Assembly (NCBI RefSeq): GCF_018614035.1
Contig: NZ_JAGGPA010000077.1
Location: forward strand, 1 to 64,000
Length of the DNA stretch: 64,000 nucleotides
Direction of reading: 5' to 3'
DNA from: Streptomyces sp. ISL-96
Lineage (GTDB): Bacteria; Actinomycetota; Actinomycetes; Streptomycetales; Streptomycetaceae
A program made the position numbers and the translations under genes. Shown one piece after another: positions 36,158-44,986 of this stretch. Under the pieces are notes generated by a model. It saw only the letters and a program-made list of their open reading frames with translations, was not told where the DNA came from and searched no databases. Positions within the stretch are counted from its first letter, which is position 1; each line of letters opens with the position of its first letter.

Positions 36158-37597
36158 ATGCTGCGCGATGAACTCAAGGGCGAACTCGTTCTCCCCTCCG
36201 ATCCGGGGTACCAGCTCGCCAAGCAACTGCAGAACACCGAGTACGACTCGGTGACGCCGTACGCCATCGCCTACTGCGAGTCAGCCGAGGACGTCCTCGC
36301 CTGCGTGCGCCACACGCAGCAGACCGGTATCCCGGCACACATCCGCGGCGCTGGCCACAGCTTCAACGGTTGGTCCACCGGTACCGGCCTGGTCATGGAC
36401 CTGTCCAGGATGAACCATGCCACCGTTGACGGCCCCACAGTCCGCATCGGGGCCGGCATCCAGTCGCTCGACGCCCTGGACACTCTCCAACCCCACGGCC
36501 GCCAGATCATCACCGGCACCTTCCCCACCGTCAGCCAGGGTGGCTTCCTGACCGGCGGCGGTCTGGGCTGGCAGACCCGCAAGTTCGGCGTCGCCAGTGA
36601 CCGGGTCGTCTCCGCCCAGGTCGTCCTCGCCGACGGCCGGACTGTCCACGCATCAGCGGACGAGCACCCGGACCTGTACTGGGCACTGCGTGGTGGCGGC
36701 GGCGGGAACTTCGGCGTCGTCACCGAGTTCGAACTTCGCCCCATCGACGCCCCGCAGTTGACCGGCTTCGAGACTCTGTGGTCCTACGAGAAAGCCGCCG
36801 ACGTGCTGGCTTCCTGGCAGTCCTGGGCCGTCGAGGGCTCTGACGACCTCGGCACCTCCCTGGTCGTGCTGCCAGGTATGTTCGGACCCGGCGGCAAGCC
36901 GGTCGTCAAGATCTGGGGTGTGCATCACGGCGCACCCGAAGAGCTCGAACGCGCCCTCGACGAGCTCACCGAGCGCACGGGTACCAAGCCCGTGCACCGC
37001 GAGGTCTCGGCGCCCGGGGCGTACGCCGACGTCATGCACGAGGCGCTGTGCGGCTCCAAGACTGTCCAGCAGTGCCACCGAACCGGCACGCACCCGGACG
37101 CGATCGGCCACCGGCACCCTTACACCCGGCAGGCATACCGCCTCACCGGGAAGGCGGTCACACGAGCCCAGGCCGACGCTCTGCTGCATGCGTGGAACCC
37201 TGACCTTGACACCGAGCGCTACTTGCTGTGCATCGCGCTTGGTGGCGCCGCCAACCGCATCGGGCGCACCGAGACCGCCTATGTGCACCGCGACGCCCAG
37301 TTCCTGACGGGCTTCCAGATCGCCACCCGCGACGAGGCGTCGGCGGCGCAGGGCCCGGCCGAGCTCGACGCGTGGGCCAACCGGTGCGGCGAGGCCCTCG
37401 CCCCGCTGGCCACCGGCTCGTACATCAACTTCCCCAGTTCGCGGGTGCAGGCGAAGTGGGAGAGCGACCACTACGCGGAGAACGCCACCCGACTGCGCGA
37501 GATCAAGCAGGCCTACGACCCCGACGGCTTCTTCCGGCACGGCCAGAGCATCGACTCCGGCCAGGACCGCGTTCACCAGACGACGAAGGCAGGATGA
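36158..37597 (+). CDS. BBE-like FAD-linked oxidase
   Basis: A 479-residue PCMH-type flavoprotein. The covalent-FAD His lies in RGAGHSFNGW. The segment that carries the second covalent Cys in bicovalent relatives reads TFPTVSQGGFLTGGGLG here, without Cys, so single attachment is expected. The berberine-bridge C-terminal motif appears as YDPDGFFRHGQSI. Enzymes of this family oxidise alcohols or drive ring closure or dehydrogenation in aromatic polyketides. ATG 36158 follows GAGGAGAG. Its TGA overlaps the ATG of the SDR gene that follows, so the two probably act in sequence. Confidence 0.87.
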   Translation: MLRDELKGELVLPSDPGYQLAKQLQNTEYDSVTPYAIAYCESAEDVLACVRHTQQTGIPAHIRGAGHSFNGWSTGTGLVMDLSRMNHATVDGPTVRIGAGIQSLDALDTLQPHGRQIITGTFPTVSQGGFLTGGGLGWQTRKFGVASDRVVSAQVVLADGRTVHASADEHPDLYWALRGGGGGNFGVVTEFELRPIDAPQLTGFETLWSYEKAADVLASWQSWAVEGSDDLGTSLVVLPGMFGPGGKPVVKIWGVHHGAPEELERALDELTERTGTKPVHREVSAPGAYADVMHEALCGSKTVQQCHRTGTHPDAIGHRHPYTRQAYRLTGKAVTRAQADALLHAWNPDLDTERYLLCIALGGAANRIGRTETAYVHRDAQFLTGFQIATRDEASAAQGPAELDAWANRCGEALAPLATGSYINFPSSRVQAKWESDHYAENATRLREIKQAYDPDGFFRHGQSIDSGQDRVHQTTKAG

Positions 37598-38370
37598 TGA
37601 AGACGGATCTGACGGACAAGGTGGTGCTCGTCACCGGCGCTTCCCGCGGCATAGGCCGGGCCACATCCCTCGCCTACGCGGCGGAGGGTGCCCGGGTCGC
37701 GATCACCTACCACTCCGACGAGGCGGGTGCGAAGGAGACGGCCGACCTGGTCGCCGCCGCCGGCGGTACCCCCTACGTGGTCCGCTACGACCTCGGCGAC
37801 CAGGACTCCATACGCGCCGCCGTCGCCGCGGTCGGCGCCGAGTGGGGCGGCATCGACGTTCTCGTCGCCAGCGCGGTCGAGTGGGGCGCCGCGATCCCGC
37901 GTCCCGGCTTGCACATGCCCGCCTTTGAGGAAGTCCCGGCCGACCAGTGGCAGCGCGTCCTGCGCACTTCCGTGGACGCCGTCTTCCACACCATCCAGGC
38001 TGTCCTGCCCCTCATGCGCGACCGCGACTGGGGCCGGATCGTGCTCATCGGCGCCGGCCTTGCGGACACCGGCATGATCGGCGCGGGTGCGTACGGAGCC
38101 TCCAAATCCGCGCTGTACGGCCTGGTCCGCAGCCTCGCCTGGGAGCTGGGCCCCGCCGGAATCCTGGTGAACATGGTCGTCCCCGGCCAGACCCTCACTG
38201 AGAACGTCCTCACGCACGCCTCGCCCGCTTTCCTGGAGAACAAGGCCAAGTCGCTGCCCTCCGGCCGGATGAACACTCCCGAGGACGTCGCGCGCACCAT
38301 CGTCTTCCTCGGCTCCGCTGCCAACGGGAACGTCCATGGTGAGGCCCTGCGCGTCACCGGCGGCCTGTGA
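37594..38370 (+). CDS. Short-chain dehydrogenase, catalytic Ser apparently replaced
   Basis: A 258-residue classical SDR. The cofactor motif is TGASRGIGRA (residues ~15-24), and the active-site pair is YGASK. In this family a Ser lies 13 residues before the Tyr; here the position is Ala (LIGAGLADTG), whereas both other SDRs near 59-61 kb keep the Ser. Activity may be altered or lost, or the substrate may supply the missing function. The Arg after TYHSDE suits neither cofactor clearly. ATGATG at 37594 overlaps the oxidase stop. Confidence 0.85.
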   Translation: MMKTDLTDKVVLVTGASRGIGRATSLAYAAEGARVAITYHSDEAGAKETADLVAAAGGTPYVVRYDLGDQDSIRAAVAAVGAEWGGIDVLVASAVEWGAAIPRPGLHMPAFEEVPADQWQRVLRTSVDAVFHTIQAVLPLMRDRDWGRIVLIGAGLADTGMIGAGAYGASKSALYGLVRSLAWELGPAGILVNMVVPGQTLTENVLTHASPAFLENKAKSLPSGRMNTPEDVARTIVFLGSAANGNVHGEALRVTGGL

Positions 38371-38437
38371 ACCTCGCCCCCATCCCTCCCCAGCCGGAGC
38401 GCCGCACGGCTCACCGGCCGCACACCCAGGAGAACCC

Positions 38438-39688
38438 ATGACCGACACACTCGACGCGCCGAAGACGCTGGCGGACGGGGCCGAGGGCGCTCCCGCCTAT
38501 CCGATCCAGCGCAAGTGCCCGTACCAGATGCCGCCCGGGTACGAGCAGCTCCGTGAGGAGGGCCCCATCTCCAGGGTCACCCTCTGGAACGGGCGGGTCG
38601 CCTGGCTGGTGACCGGCAACGAGCTCGGCCGCAAGCTGTTCCCGGACGCCCGGCTCTCTTCCGACGTCCTCGACCCCAAGTTCCCATTGCTCGCGCCCCG
38701 CATTGAAGCCCAGCGACAGCAGGCCGCAGCGCCCCCGCTGGTCGGCGTCGACGATCCGGTACATGCACGCCAGCGCCGCATGGTGCTGCCCAGCTTCGGC
38801 GTCCGTCAGGTCAACGTGCTCCGGCCGGTGATTCAGAAGTACGCCGACGAGCTGCTCGACAAGATGCTGGCCAAGGGCGCGGGCACCACGGTCGACCTGC
38901 TCACCGAGTACGCGTTGCCGATGCCGTCCGCCGTCATCTGCCAGTTGCTGGGCGTCCCTTACGAGGACCACCACTACTTCGACGAGCGCTCCCGGCACGT
39001 GCTGTCCTCCTCCGGACCGGAGCAGGCCGCACAGGCCCAGCAGGCGTTCACCGAGATCCTCGCCTACCTGGACGACCTGATCACCCGTAAGCAGGCCGAG
39101 CCCGGTGACACCCTCCTGGACGAACTGATCACCCGCCAGCTGGAGGACGGTAAGGTCGACCGCCACGAGCTGGCGATGATCGCCACCGTCCTGCTCGTCT
39201 CGGGACACGAGACCACCTCTAACATGATCGCCCTGTCCACGATGGCGCTGCTGGCCCACCCCGAGCAGCTGGAGGCGTTGCGCACCGACGAGTCCCTGGT
39301 GCCCCAGGCGGTGGACGAGCTGATGCGTTTCGCCTCCATCGGCGACATGCTGATGCGCGTGGCCAAGGAGGACATCGAGATCGCCGGACACCTCATCAAG
39401 ACCGGCGACGGGGTGATCCTTTCGACGATGCTGATGAACCGTGACCCGGAGTCCTTCGAGCACGCCGACGACCTGAACATCTTCCGTCCCTCCGGCCGAC
39501 ACGTCGCCTTCGGCTACGGCATCCACCAGTGCATCGGCCAGAACCTGGCCCGGGCCGAGATGGAGATCGCGCTCGCCACCCTCTTCCGGCGCGTGCCGAC
39601 GCTGCGGCTTGCGATCCCCGCGGATGAGGTGCCGGTCAACGCACCGTTCGTACTGCAGGGAGTGTCCGAGCTCCCTGTCACCTGGTAG
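38438..39688 (+). CDS. Cytochrome P450 monooxygenase
   Basis: A 416-residue bacterial P450. The I-helix oxygen-activation motif is SGHETTSN, the K-helix ExxR reads ELMR, and the heme loop is FGYGIHQCIGQNLARAEM with the axial Cys. Size and features match CYP105/CYP107-type enzymes of Streptomyces clusters. A 3Fe-4S ferredoxin gene begins 5 bases after its stop and would be the electron donor. In xantholipin-type pathways a P450 closes a methylenedioxy bridge, which is one possible role here. ATG 38438 follows CAGGAGAA. Confidence 0.95.
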   Translation: MTDTLDAPKTLADGAEGAPAYPIQRKCPYQMPPGYEQLREEGPISRVTLWNGRVAWLVTGNELGRKLFPDARLSSDVLDPKFPLLAPRIEAQRQQAAAPPLVGVDDPVHARQRRMVLPSFGVRQVNVLRPVIQKYADELLDKMLAKGAGTTVDLLTEYALPMPSAVICQLLGVPYEDHHYFDERSRHVLSSSGPEQAAQAQQAFTEILAYLDDLITRKQAEPGDTLLDELITRQLEDGKVDRHELAMIATVLLVSGHETTSNMIALSTMALLAHPEQLEALRTDESLVPQAVDELMRFASIGDMLMRVAKEDIEIAGHLIKTGDGVILSTMLMNRDPESFEHADDLNIFRPSGRHVAFGYGIHQCIGQNLARAEMEIALATLFRRVPTLRLAIPADEVPVNAPFVLQGVSELPVTW

Positions 39689-39693
39689 GCACC

Positions 39694-39897
39694 ATGCACA
39701 TCTCAATCGACACCGACCGGTGCATCGGCTCCGCCCAGTGCGCGATTGCCGTGCCTTCTGTGTTCGAGCAGGACGACGACGGCCTTTCCACTGTCATCCC
39801 AGGCCGTGAGGACGGCGGCGGCGAGCCGATGGTGCGCGAGGCCGTAAGGGCCTGCCCGGTGCGGGCCATCACGCTTGAGGAGACGGAAGAGGCGTGA
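39694..39897 (+). CDS. 3Fe-4S ferredoxin
   Basis: A 67-residue ferredoxin with cysteines in DRCIGSAQC and a distal RACPVRAI. The position of the fourth cysteine of a 4Fe-4S site is not Cys, as in P450-partner ferredoxins of actinomycetes. It starts 5 bases after the P450 stop, so the two form a redox pair. A ferredoxin reductase gene is not present in the window. Confidence 0.93.
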   Translation: MHISIDTDRCIGSAQCAIAVPSVFEQDDDGLSTVIPGREDGGGEPMVREAVRACPVRAITLEETEEA

Positions 39898-40017
39898 CCT
39901 CGCCGGGCGGTCTTGACGGCTCGGCGGGGTTCGGCGGCTCGGGGCACGGACGGTGCGGCGTCCGTGCTCCGAGCCATTCTTGACGGAACCTCAAGTGTCC
40001 CCGGCAACGATGGGGTC

Positions 40018-40980
40018 ATGGACATTCGCAGCCTCGATGGTGACGACCCCGCGACGATCGACCTCCTCCTGCCCGGCTTCCAGGAGACGATGAGCCTTGA
40101 ACTTCCCGGCGACCCGCCGGTCTCCGAGGCCCTGCTGGCCCGGCTGCTGCAGCGCCGACACGGCGCCGACCGGATCGTCCTGGCCGCCTTCGACCGCGAC
40201 CGGCCCGCCGGCTGCACCAAGCTCGGGCTCGACCTCGGCGATCCGGTCGGACCCGGACACGGCTCACTGTGGGTCTTCCCCTCCTCCCGCCGCCTCGGCG
40301 CGGGCACCGCCTTGGTCGACGCCGCCCGCGCGGAACTACGCAGCCGTGGCCGCAGCCGCCTGATGGTCGACGCCCCCCACACCCCGGCCGCCGAGGCTTT
40401 CGCTGCCGTCTGCGGCGCCGAACTGCGAGGCACCAATCTGCGTAACCGCCTCTTCCTGCGCGGCCCGGCCCGCAACGGACTCGAAGAGCTCGCTGCCCGT
40501 GCGGTGCCCGACCACCGCCTCGTGCACTGGATCGACCGCTGCCCGGACGAGCTCGTCGATGCGTACGCCCGTGCGTGGGGCACGCTGGACGCGCCCGTCA
40601 ACGGCCAGGCCGAGGTACGTACCCCCACCGCCGACGACGTGCGGGCGCGCGAGGCCGAGGCCGAGCGGGCGGGACACCGGCAGTACGTGACCGCCGCCAT
40701 CGATGCTGGCACGGGCCAGGTCGCCGGGTACGCCACCCTCTTCGTCCGCGACAGCCCGATGGCCGACGCCGGGGAGACCCTCGTGCTTGCCGACCGCCGA
40801 CGCCGCGGTCTGGGCACCTGGCTCAAGGCCCAATTGCTGGCCCGGGCCGCGCGCGAGAACGAGCACCTGGCCCTGGTGCAGGCCTGGAACGACGTGCGCA
40901 ACGACGCCGTGGTCGCCCTCAACCGCCGCCTCGGATTCGCCCCGGACAGCTCCTGGTCGACGTATTCCGTCAAGGCCTGA
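40018..40980 (+). CDS. Double GNAT-domain acetyltransferase-like protein
   Basis: A 320-residue protein with two GNAT folds. The acetyl-CoA loop of the first reads SSRRLGAGTAL, that of the second DRRRRGLGTWLKAQLL, followed by the typical NDAVVALNRRLGFAP. Such two-domain GNATs include the mycothiol synthase type and many of unknown substrate. It is a single gene with its own start (ATG 40018, no clear ribosome site) between the ferredoxin and monooxygenase genes. A role in self-resistance or tailoring cannot be told from sequence; it might be unrelated to the pathway. Confidence 0.8.
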   Translation: MDIRSLDGDDPATIDLLLPGFQETMSLELPGDPPVSEALLARLLQRRHGADRIVLAAFDRDRPAGCTKLGLDLGDPVGPGHGSLWVFPSSRRLGAGTALVDAARAELRSRGRSRLMVDAPHTPAAEAFAAVCGAELRGTNLRNRLFLRGPARNGLEELAARAVPDHRLVHWIDRCPDELVDAYARAWGTLDAPVNGQAEVRTPTADDVRAREAEAERAGHRQYVTAAIDAGTGQVAGYATLFVRDSPMADAGETLVLADRRRRGLGTWLKAQLLARAARENEHLALVQAWNDVRNDAVVALNRRLGFAPDSSWSTYSVKA

Positions 40981-41064
40981 TAAGCCCCCCAGCGGAGCTC
41001 AAGCTCAGGTCCACCGGCCGCTGCCACGATCCGCACAGACCGGTAACCGCGAGAGGGGTCCTTT

Positions 41065-42675
41065 GTGAGTAACAGCGACACACGCGTATTGATCGTCGGT
41101 GGCAGCCTCGTCGGCCTGTCCACCGCCGTATTTCTCGCCCATCACAACGTGCCCTGCACCTTGGTCGAGCGCCACCCCAGCACCTCCATCCATCCCCGAG
41201 CGGTCGGCTATTACCCGCGTACCGCCGAAATGCTGCGCACGGTCGGTGTCGAGGAGGCCGCCAAGAAGGCCGCGTCCGGGTTCGAGAAGCACAAGACCCG
41301 CGCCGGTGTGGTCTCGCTGGCCGGCGAGATCCTCTTCAGCAAAGAGGAACTGGAGGGCGGCGATGAGCTCGCGGACCTGACCCCCTCCAAACTGCTGCTG
41401 TTGCCGCAGGACAGGCTGGAGCCGATCCTGCGCGCCCGGGCCGAGAAGCTCGGAGCCGATCTGCGGTTCAGCACCGAGCTGGTCTCCTTCACACAGGGCG
41501 ACGACGGGGTCACCGCCGTTGTCAAGGACGGCGAGGGCACCGAGAGCACCCTGCACGCCGACTACCTGGTGGCCGCCGACGGACCGCGCAGCACGGTACG
41601 GGAGTCCCTCGGCGTCAAGCGCCAAGGTCGGGGCGTGTTGTCGCAGCATGTCAGCATCGCCTTCGGCGCCGACTTCGGGGCGGTCCTCGGGGACCGCCGG
41701 TACAGCGTCGTCCACGTCAAGAACGACACGGTCACCGGCATCCTCGTGCACGATGACACTCTCACCGAGGGCACCCTCATCGTCGGCTACGACCCGCACA
41801 AGGGCGAGACCCTCGACGATTTCACCGACGCCCGCTGCGCCGAGCTGGTCTCTGCCGCGATCGGCTCGGACGCGGTCGAGGTGACGATCCGCTCGCGCTT
41901 CCCATGGGACATGGCCGAGCTCGTTACCGACAACTTCGTCCAGGGACGGGTGCTGGTCGCGGGCGACGCCGCCCACCAGATCCCGCCCACCGGCGGGTAC
42001 GGGGCGAACACCGGTATCGCAGACGCCTTCAACCTGGCCTGGAAGCTGGCCCTGGTGGTCAAGGGAGTCGCGGGCAGCGCCCTGCTCGACACCTACCAGG
42101 AGGAACGCTGGCCGATCGGTACGTACACCGCGCAGCAGGGTTCCCTCCAGCTGGCCGCGCGCTCGGGCACTGCGACCGAGGAGCAGCAGGCCGCAACGGC
42201 CGATGCGATGACCGTGACCATGGGCCAGGTTTACCGCTCGGGTGCCTTCATCCCCGAGGCCGGCGAGCGGCTTCCGCTGGCCTCGGACCCGCGCACCCTG
42301 CGCGGCGAGCCGGGCACCCGCGCCCCCTACGTGGCGCTGGAGCGGGCCGGTACCCCGGTGGCAACGCTGGACCTGTTCGGCTCCGGGTTCGTCCTGCTGG
42401 CCGGGGAGGACGGCGCCTCCTGGGACCGGGCGGCCTCGGCGGCCGGCTCCGCGCTCGGTGTGGCCGTCGACTTCCACAGCATCGCAACGACAGCGCGGAG
42501 CGGGGGCCTGACCGACCCGGTGGGTGCGTGGGCCGACGCCTACGGCGTGGGCGCCACGGGTGCCGTCCTGGTTCGCCCGGACGGGATCGTCGCCTGGCGC
42601 GCCGCGGACGCCGTTTCTTCTGAGGAGCAGGGAGCGGCGCTCGAGGCGGCGTTGCGCCGGATTCTGGCCCGGTAA
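41065..42675 (+). CDS. FAD-dependent aromatic monooxygenase 1
   Basis: A 536-residue class A flavoprotein monooxygenase. It has the ADP-binding motif VGGSLVGLS near the N-terminus, the DG motif AADGPRSTVR near residue 175, the GD motif VAGDAAHQIPPTGGYGANTG near 300 and a C-terminal thioredoxin-like domain. These enzymes hydroxylate or carry out Baeyer-Villiger oxidation on aromatic polyketides; the xantholipin enzyme XanO4, which builds the xanthone, is of this class. GTG 41065 follows GAGAGGGG. It ends 12 bases from the convergent marR stop. Confidence 0.92.
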   Translation: MSNSDTRVLIVGGSLVGLSTAVFLAHHNVPCTLVERHPSTSIHPRAVGYYPRTAEMLRTVGVEEAAKKAASGFEKHKTRAGVVSLAGEILFSKEELEGGDELADLTPSKLLLLPQDRLEPILRARAEKLGADLRFSTELVSFTQGDDGVTAVVKDGEGTESTLHADYLVAADGPRSTVRESLGVKRQGRGVLSQHVSIAFGADFGAVLGDRRYSVVHVKNDTVTGILVHDDTLTEGTLIVGYDPHKGETLDDFTDARCAELVSAAIGSDAVEVTIRSRFPWDMAELVTDNFVQGRVLVAGDAAHQIPPTGGYGANTGIADAFNLAWKLALVVKGVAGSALLDTYQEERWPIGTYTAQQGSLQLAARSGTATEEQQAATADAMTVTMGQVYRSGAFIPEAGERLPLASDPRTLRGEPGTRAPYVALERAGTPVATLDLFGSGFVLLAGEDGASWDRAASAAGSALGVAVDFHSIATTARSGGLTDPVGAWADAYGVGATGAVLVRPDGIVAWRAADAVSSEEQGAALEAALRRILAR

Positions 42676-42686
42676 GTGATGAGCGG

Positions 42687-43208
42687 TCAGCCGTCGGCGG
42701 ACGTGCCGCGCACCTGAGCCACCGAGTCGACGTACTTGATCAGCAGGCGGGCGAACTGCAGGCGTTCGTCATCGGGCCAGTCCTGGGTGATGAACTCGAA
42801 GGCCGCCCGCTGGTGGCGGCGAAAGGCCGCCAGCATCGTCAGTCCCTCGTCCGTCATGCGAAGGATCGTCCGCCGTCCATCCTGCTGGGAGGCGGCGCGA
42901 ATCAGGTATCCGGCTGAGATGCAGTCGGTGACCATGCGGCTGGCCACGGAGGGGTCCACGGCCAGCCGCTCGCCGACGACTCCGACGGTGATCTCCTGGC
43001 CGTCGTGCTCCGCTCCCTCTTCCACGATGTTGAGCACCAGCGTCCGCGTCATGTCCTTTCGGGAGACCGGGCTCTCCACGTTCAGCGCAGAGGCACGCCG
43101 AAGCCGCGAGAAGGCCGGACCCACTGCATCGAGAGGGTCGGCGGCGGCCAGTGGGCCGCGCGTGGACGGAAGCTGCGCGGTCTTCTGCCTGGTGGTCGAA
43201 GTCTCCAT
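42687..43208 (-). CDS. MarR-family transcriptional regulator
   Basis: A 173-residue winged-helix protein. The DNA-binding segment VGVVGERLAVDPSVASRMV and the wing QQDGRRTILRMTDEG are typical of MarR. Such repressors usually release DNA on binding phenolic ligands, which suits an aromatic product cluster. It is divergent from monooxygenase 2, with palindromes in between. I chose ATG 43208 (AGGA eight bases before); ATG 43217 is possible. A related palindrome before 44987 suggests it also controls the reductase and perhaps the exporter beyond. Confidence 0.9.
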   Translation of the reverse strand: METSTTRQKTAQLPSTRGPLAAADPLDAVGPAFSRLRRASALNVESPVSRKDMTRTLVLNIVEEGAEHDGQEITVGVVGERLAVDPSVASRMVTDCISAGYLIRAASQQDGRRTILRMTDEGLTMLAAFRRHQRAAFEFITQDWPDDERLQFARLLIKYVDSVAQVRGTSADG

Positions 43209-43243
43209 AGCAAACATCCTAGGCGTGACGATTGAGTTCTGCG

Positions 43244-43280
43244 AGCATGTGTATGCTATCAATCGATTGCATGTAAGCAA
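43244..43280. promoter_or_regulatory. MarR operator candidates between marR and monooxygenase 2
   Basis: AGCATGTGTATGCT (43244-43257) has 5-base inverted arms, and TTGCATGTAAGCAA (43267-43280) has 4-base arms around ATGTAA. Both share the core GCATGT with the palindrome at 44904-44921. They overlap the divergent promoter region. Confidence 0.6.
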
Positions 43281-43318
43281 GCATATATTTTCCCTCGCTT
43301 CACTGGAAGGACACGCAA

Positions 43319-44854
43319 ATGCCGGACACACAGGACTTCGACTTCGACGTGGTCATCGTCGGCGGCGGCCCAGTGGGCTTGCTGCTCGCGAGCGAACTCC
43401 GAATCTCCCGCGCCAAGGCTGTCGTGCTGGAGCGTCTCACCGAGCGGACGCCCCACTCCAAGGCCTTCGGCCTGCACGCCCGTTCGCTGGAGTCGCTCGA
43501 CCGCCGGGGCCTGGCCGAGCGCTTCATCGACGGCGCCCGTAGCTGGAACAACGGCCACTTCGCCGGCCTCGACGTCTGGGTCGATTTCTCGCTCCTCGAC
43601 AGCGCCCACAACTACGCACTGCTCTCCGAGCAGACCCGGACCGAGCGCCTGCTGGAGGAGCGAGCCGAGGAGTTCGGCTGCCAGATCCGCCGCGGCCACG
43701 AAGTGACTGCCGTCCGTCAGGACGAGGGCGGCGCAGAGGTTGACGTAACCGGCCCCGACGGTTCGTACACGCTGCGCGCCCAGTACGTCGTCGGGGCCGA
43801 CGGCGGCCGCAGCATGGTCCGGAAGTCCGCGGGCATCGGCTTCCCCGGCACCGGCGGCCGTGTCACCGCCCGCCTGGCCGATGTCGTCCTCGCCGACCGT
43901 GAGAACGCGCCGATGGGCATGGAGCGCACCGAGCGCGGCCTGATCTTCTGCGTCCCCCTCGACGAGAAGTACCACCGCGTAGCCACCTTCGACTTCGAGA
44001 AGGGCAAGGAGGCGGGCTCCGAGCTGACGCTCCAGGAGTTCACCGAAAGCCTGCGCGAGATCTGGGGTGATGACCTCGGCGCGAGCGAGCCGCGCTGGCT
44101 GTCCTGGTTCACCGACTCTGCCTGTCAGGCCGAGCGCTACCGCGAGGGGCGCATCCTCTTGGCCGGCGACGCCGCCCACACTCACTTCCCCGTCGGCGGC
44201 CAGGGCGTCAACCTCGGCCTGCAGGACGCCCTCAACCTCGGCTGGAAGCTCGCCGCCACGATCAACGGCTGGGGTTCCGAAGGCCTGCTCGACACGTACG
44301 ACAAGGAGCGCCAGGAGCCGGCCCGCAGCGTGCTGGCCAACACCCGCGCCCAGATCGCGCTGATGAACCCCGACCCCTACGTCACTCAGCTGCGTGAGCT
44401 CTTCCAGGACCTGATGAAGAAGGACGAGGCCAACCGCCACATCGCCGAGATGCTCAGTGGCGTCCGGGTCCGTTATGACCTCGAAGGCCCCGAGCACCGG
44501 CTGCTCGGCGACTTCGCCCGTGACCTGACGCTGAAGAGCGAAGAGGGCGCCGAGACCCTCCCGAAGTTCCTGCGCCGGGGCAACTTCGTCCTCCTCGACC
44601 TTGCCGGTCGGCCGGAGGTGGCCGAGGAGTACGAGAAGTGGGCGGCGCCGCTGAACTGGGCCGGCCGCGTACGACACGTCGTCGCGGAGTGCGAGGAGGA
44701 GCCGGAGCTGGCTGGTGTGCTCGTGCGCCCCGACGGCTACATCGCCTGGGCCGCCGACAGGAGCGCCTCGGCGTCCGAGATCGCCGAAGGTCTGCGCACC
44801 GCCCTAGAGACCTGGGCGGGGGTCACCGACCCCACCCGAGCGGTCTTTAAGTAA
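43319..44854 (+). CDS. FAD-dependent aromatic monooxygenase 2
   Basis: A 511-residue class A flavoprotein: VGGGPVGLLLASELR at the N-terminus, GADGGRSMVRKSAG as DG motif, and AGDAAHTHFPVGGQGVNLGL as GD motif. The PVGGQG variant separates it from the other three FAD enzymes here and resembles anthracycline- and angucycline-type hydroxylases (PgaE/RdmE-like). ATG 43319 follows GGAAGG. Promoter and gene lie directly behind MarR operator candidates, so expression is likely induced by a ligand of MarR. Confidence 0.92.
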   Translation: MPDTQDFDFDVVIVGGGPVGLLLASELRISRAKAVVLERLTERTPHSKAFGLHARSLESLDRRGLAERFIDGARSWNNGHFAGLDVWVDFSLLDSAHNYALLSEQTRTERLLEERAEEFGCQIRRGHEVTAVRQDEGGAEVDVTGPDGSYTLRAQYVVGADGGRSMVRKSAGIGFPGTGGRVTARLADVVLADRENAPMGMERTERGLIFCVPLDEKYHRVATFDFEKGKEAGSELTLQEFTESLREIWGDDLGASEPRWLSWFTDSACQAERYREGRILLAGDAAHTHFPVGGQGVNLGLQDALNLGWKLAATINGWGSEGLLDTYDKERQEPARSVLANTRAQIALMNPDPYVTQLRELFQDLMKKDEANRHIAEMLSGVRVRYDLEGPEHRLLGDFARDLTLKSEEGAETLPKFLRRGNFVLLDLAGRPEVAEEYEKWAAPLNWAGRVRHVVAECEEEPELAGVLVRPDGYIAWAADRSASASEIAEGLRTALETWAGVTDPTRAVFK

Positions 44855-44903
44855 ATGGCAAAGAAATCGCGCACTTCCTCAGTCCATGTGGACTGGCAGT
44901 CAA

Positions 44904-44921
44904 ATGCATGTCAACATGCAT
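44904..44921. promoter_or_regulatory. Perfect 18-bp palindrome, MarR operator candidate
   Basis: ATGCATGTCAACATGCAT: arms ATGCATGT and ACATGCAT around CA, in an A/T-rich patch 66 bases before the reductase ATG at 44987. The TGCATGT core recurs at 43269-43275 between marR and monooxygenase 2. Confidence 0.65.
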
Positions 44922-44986
44922 ATGTATTCCCGGAAAGGGCCGCAGCACCGCGCGACGGCTCGACGGAACCCCCGTTTGGAGAAGAC

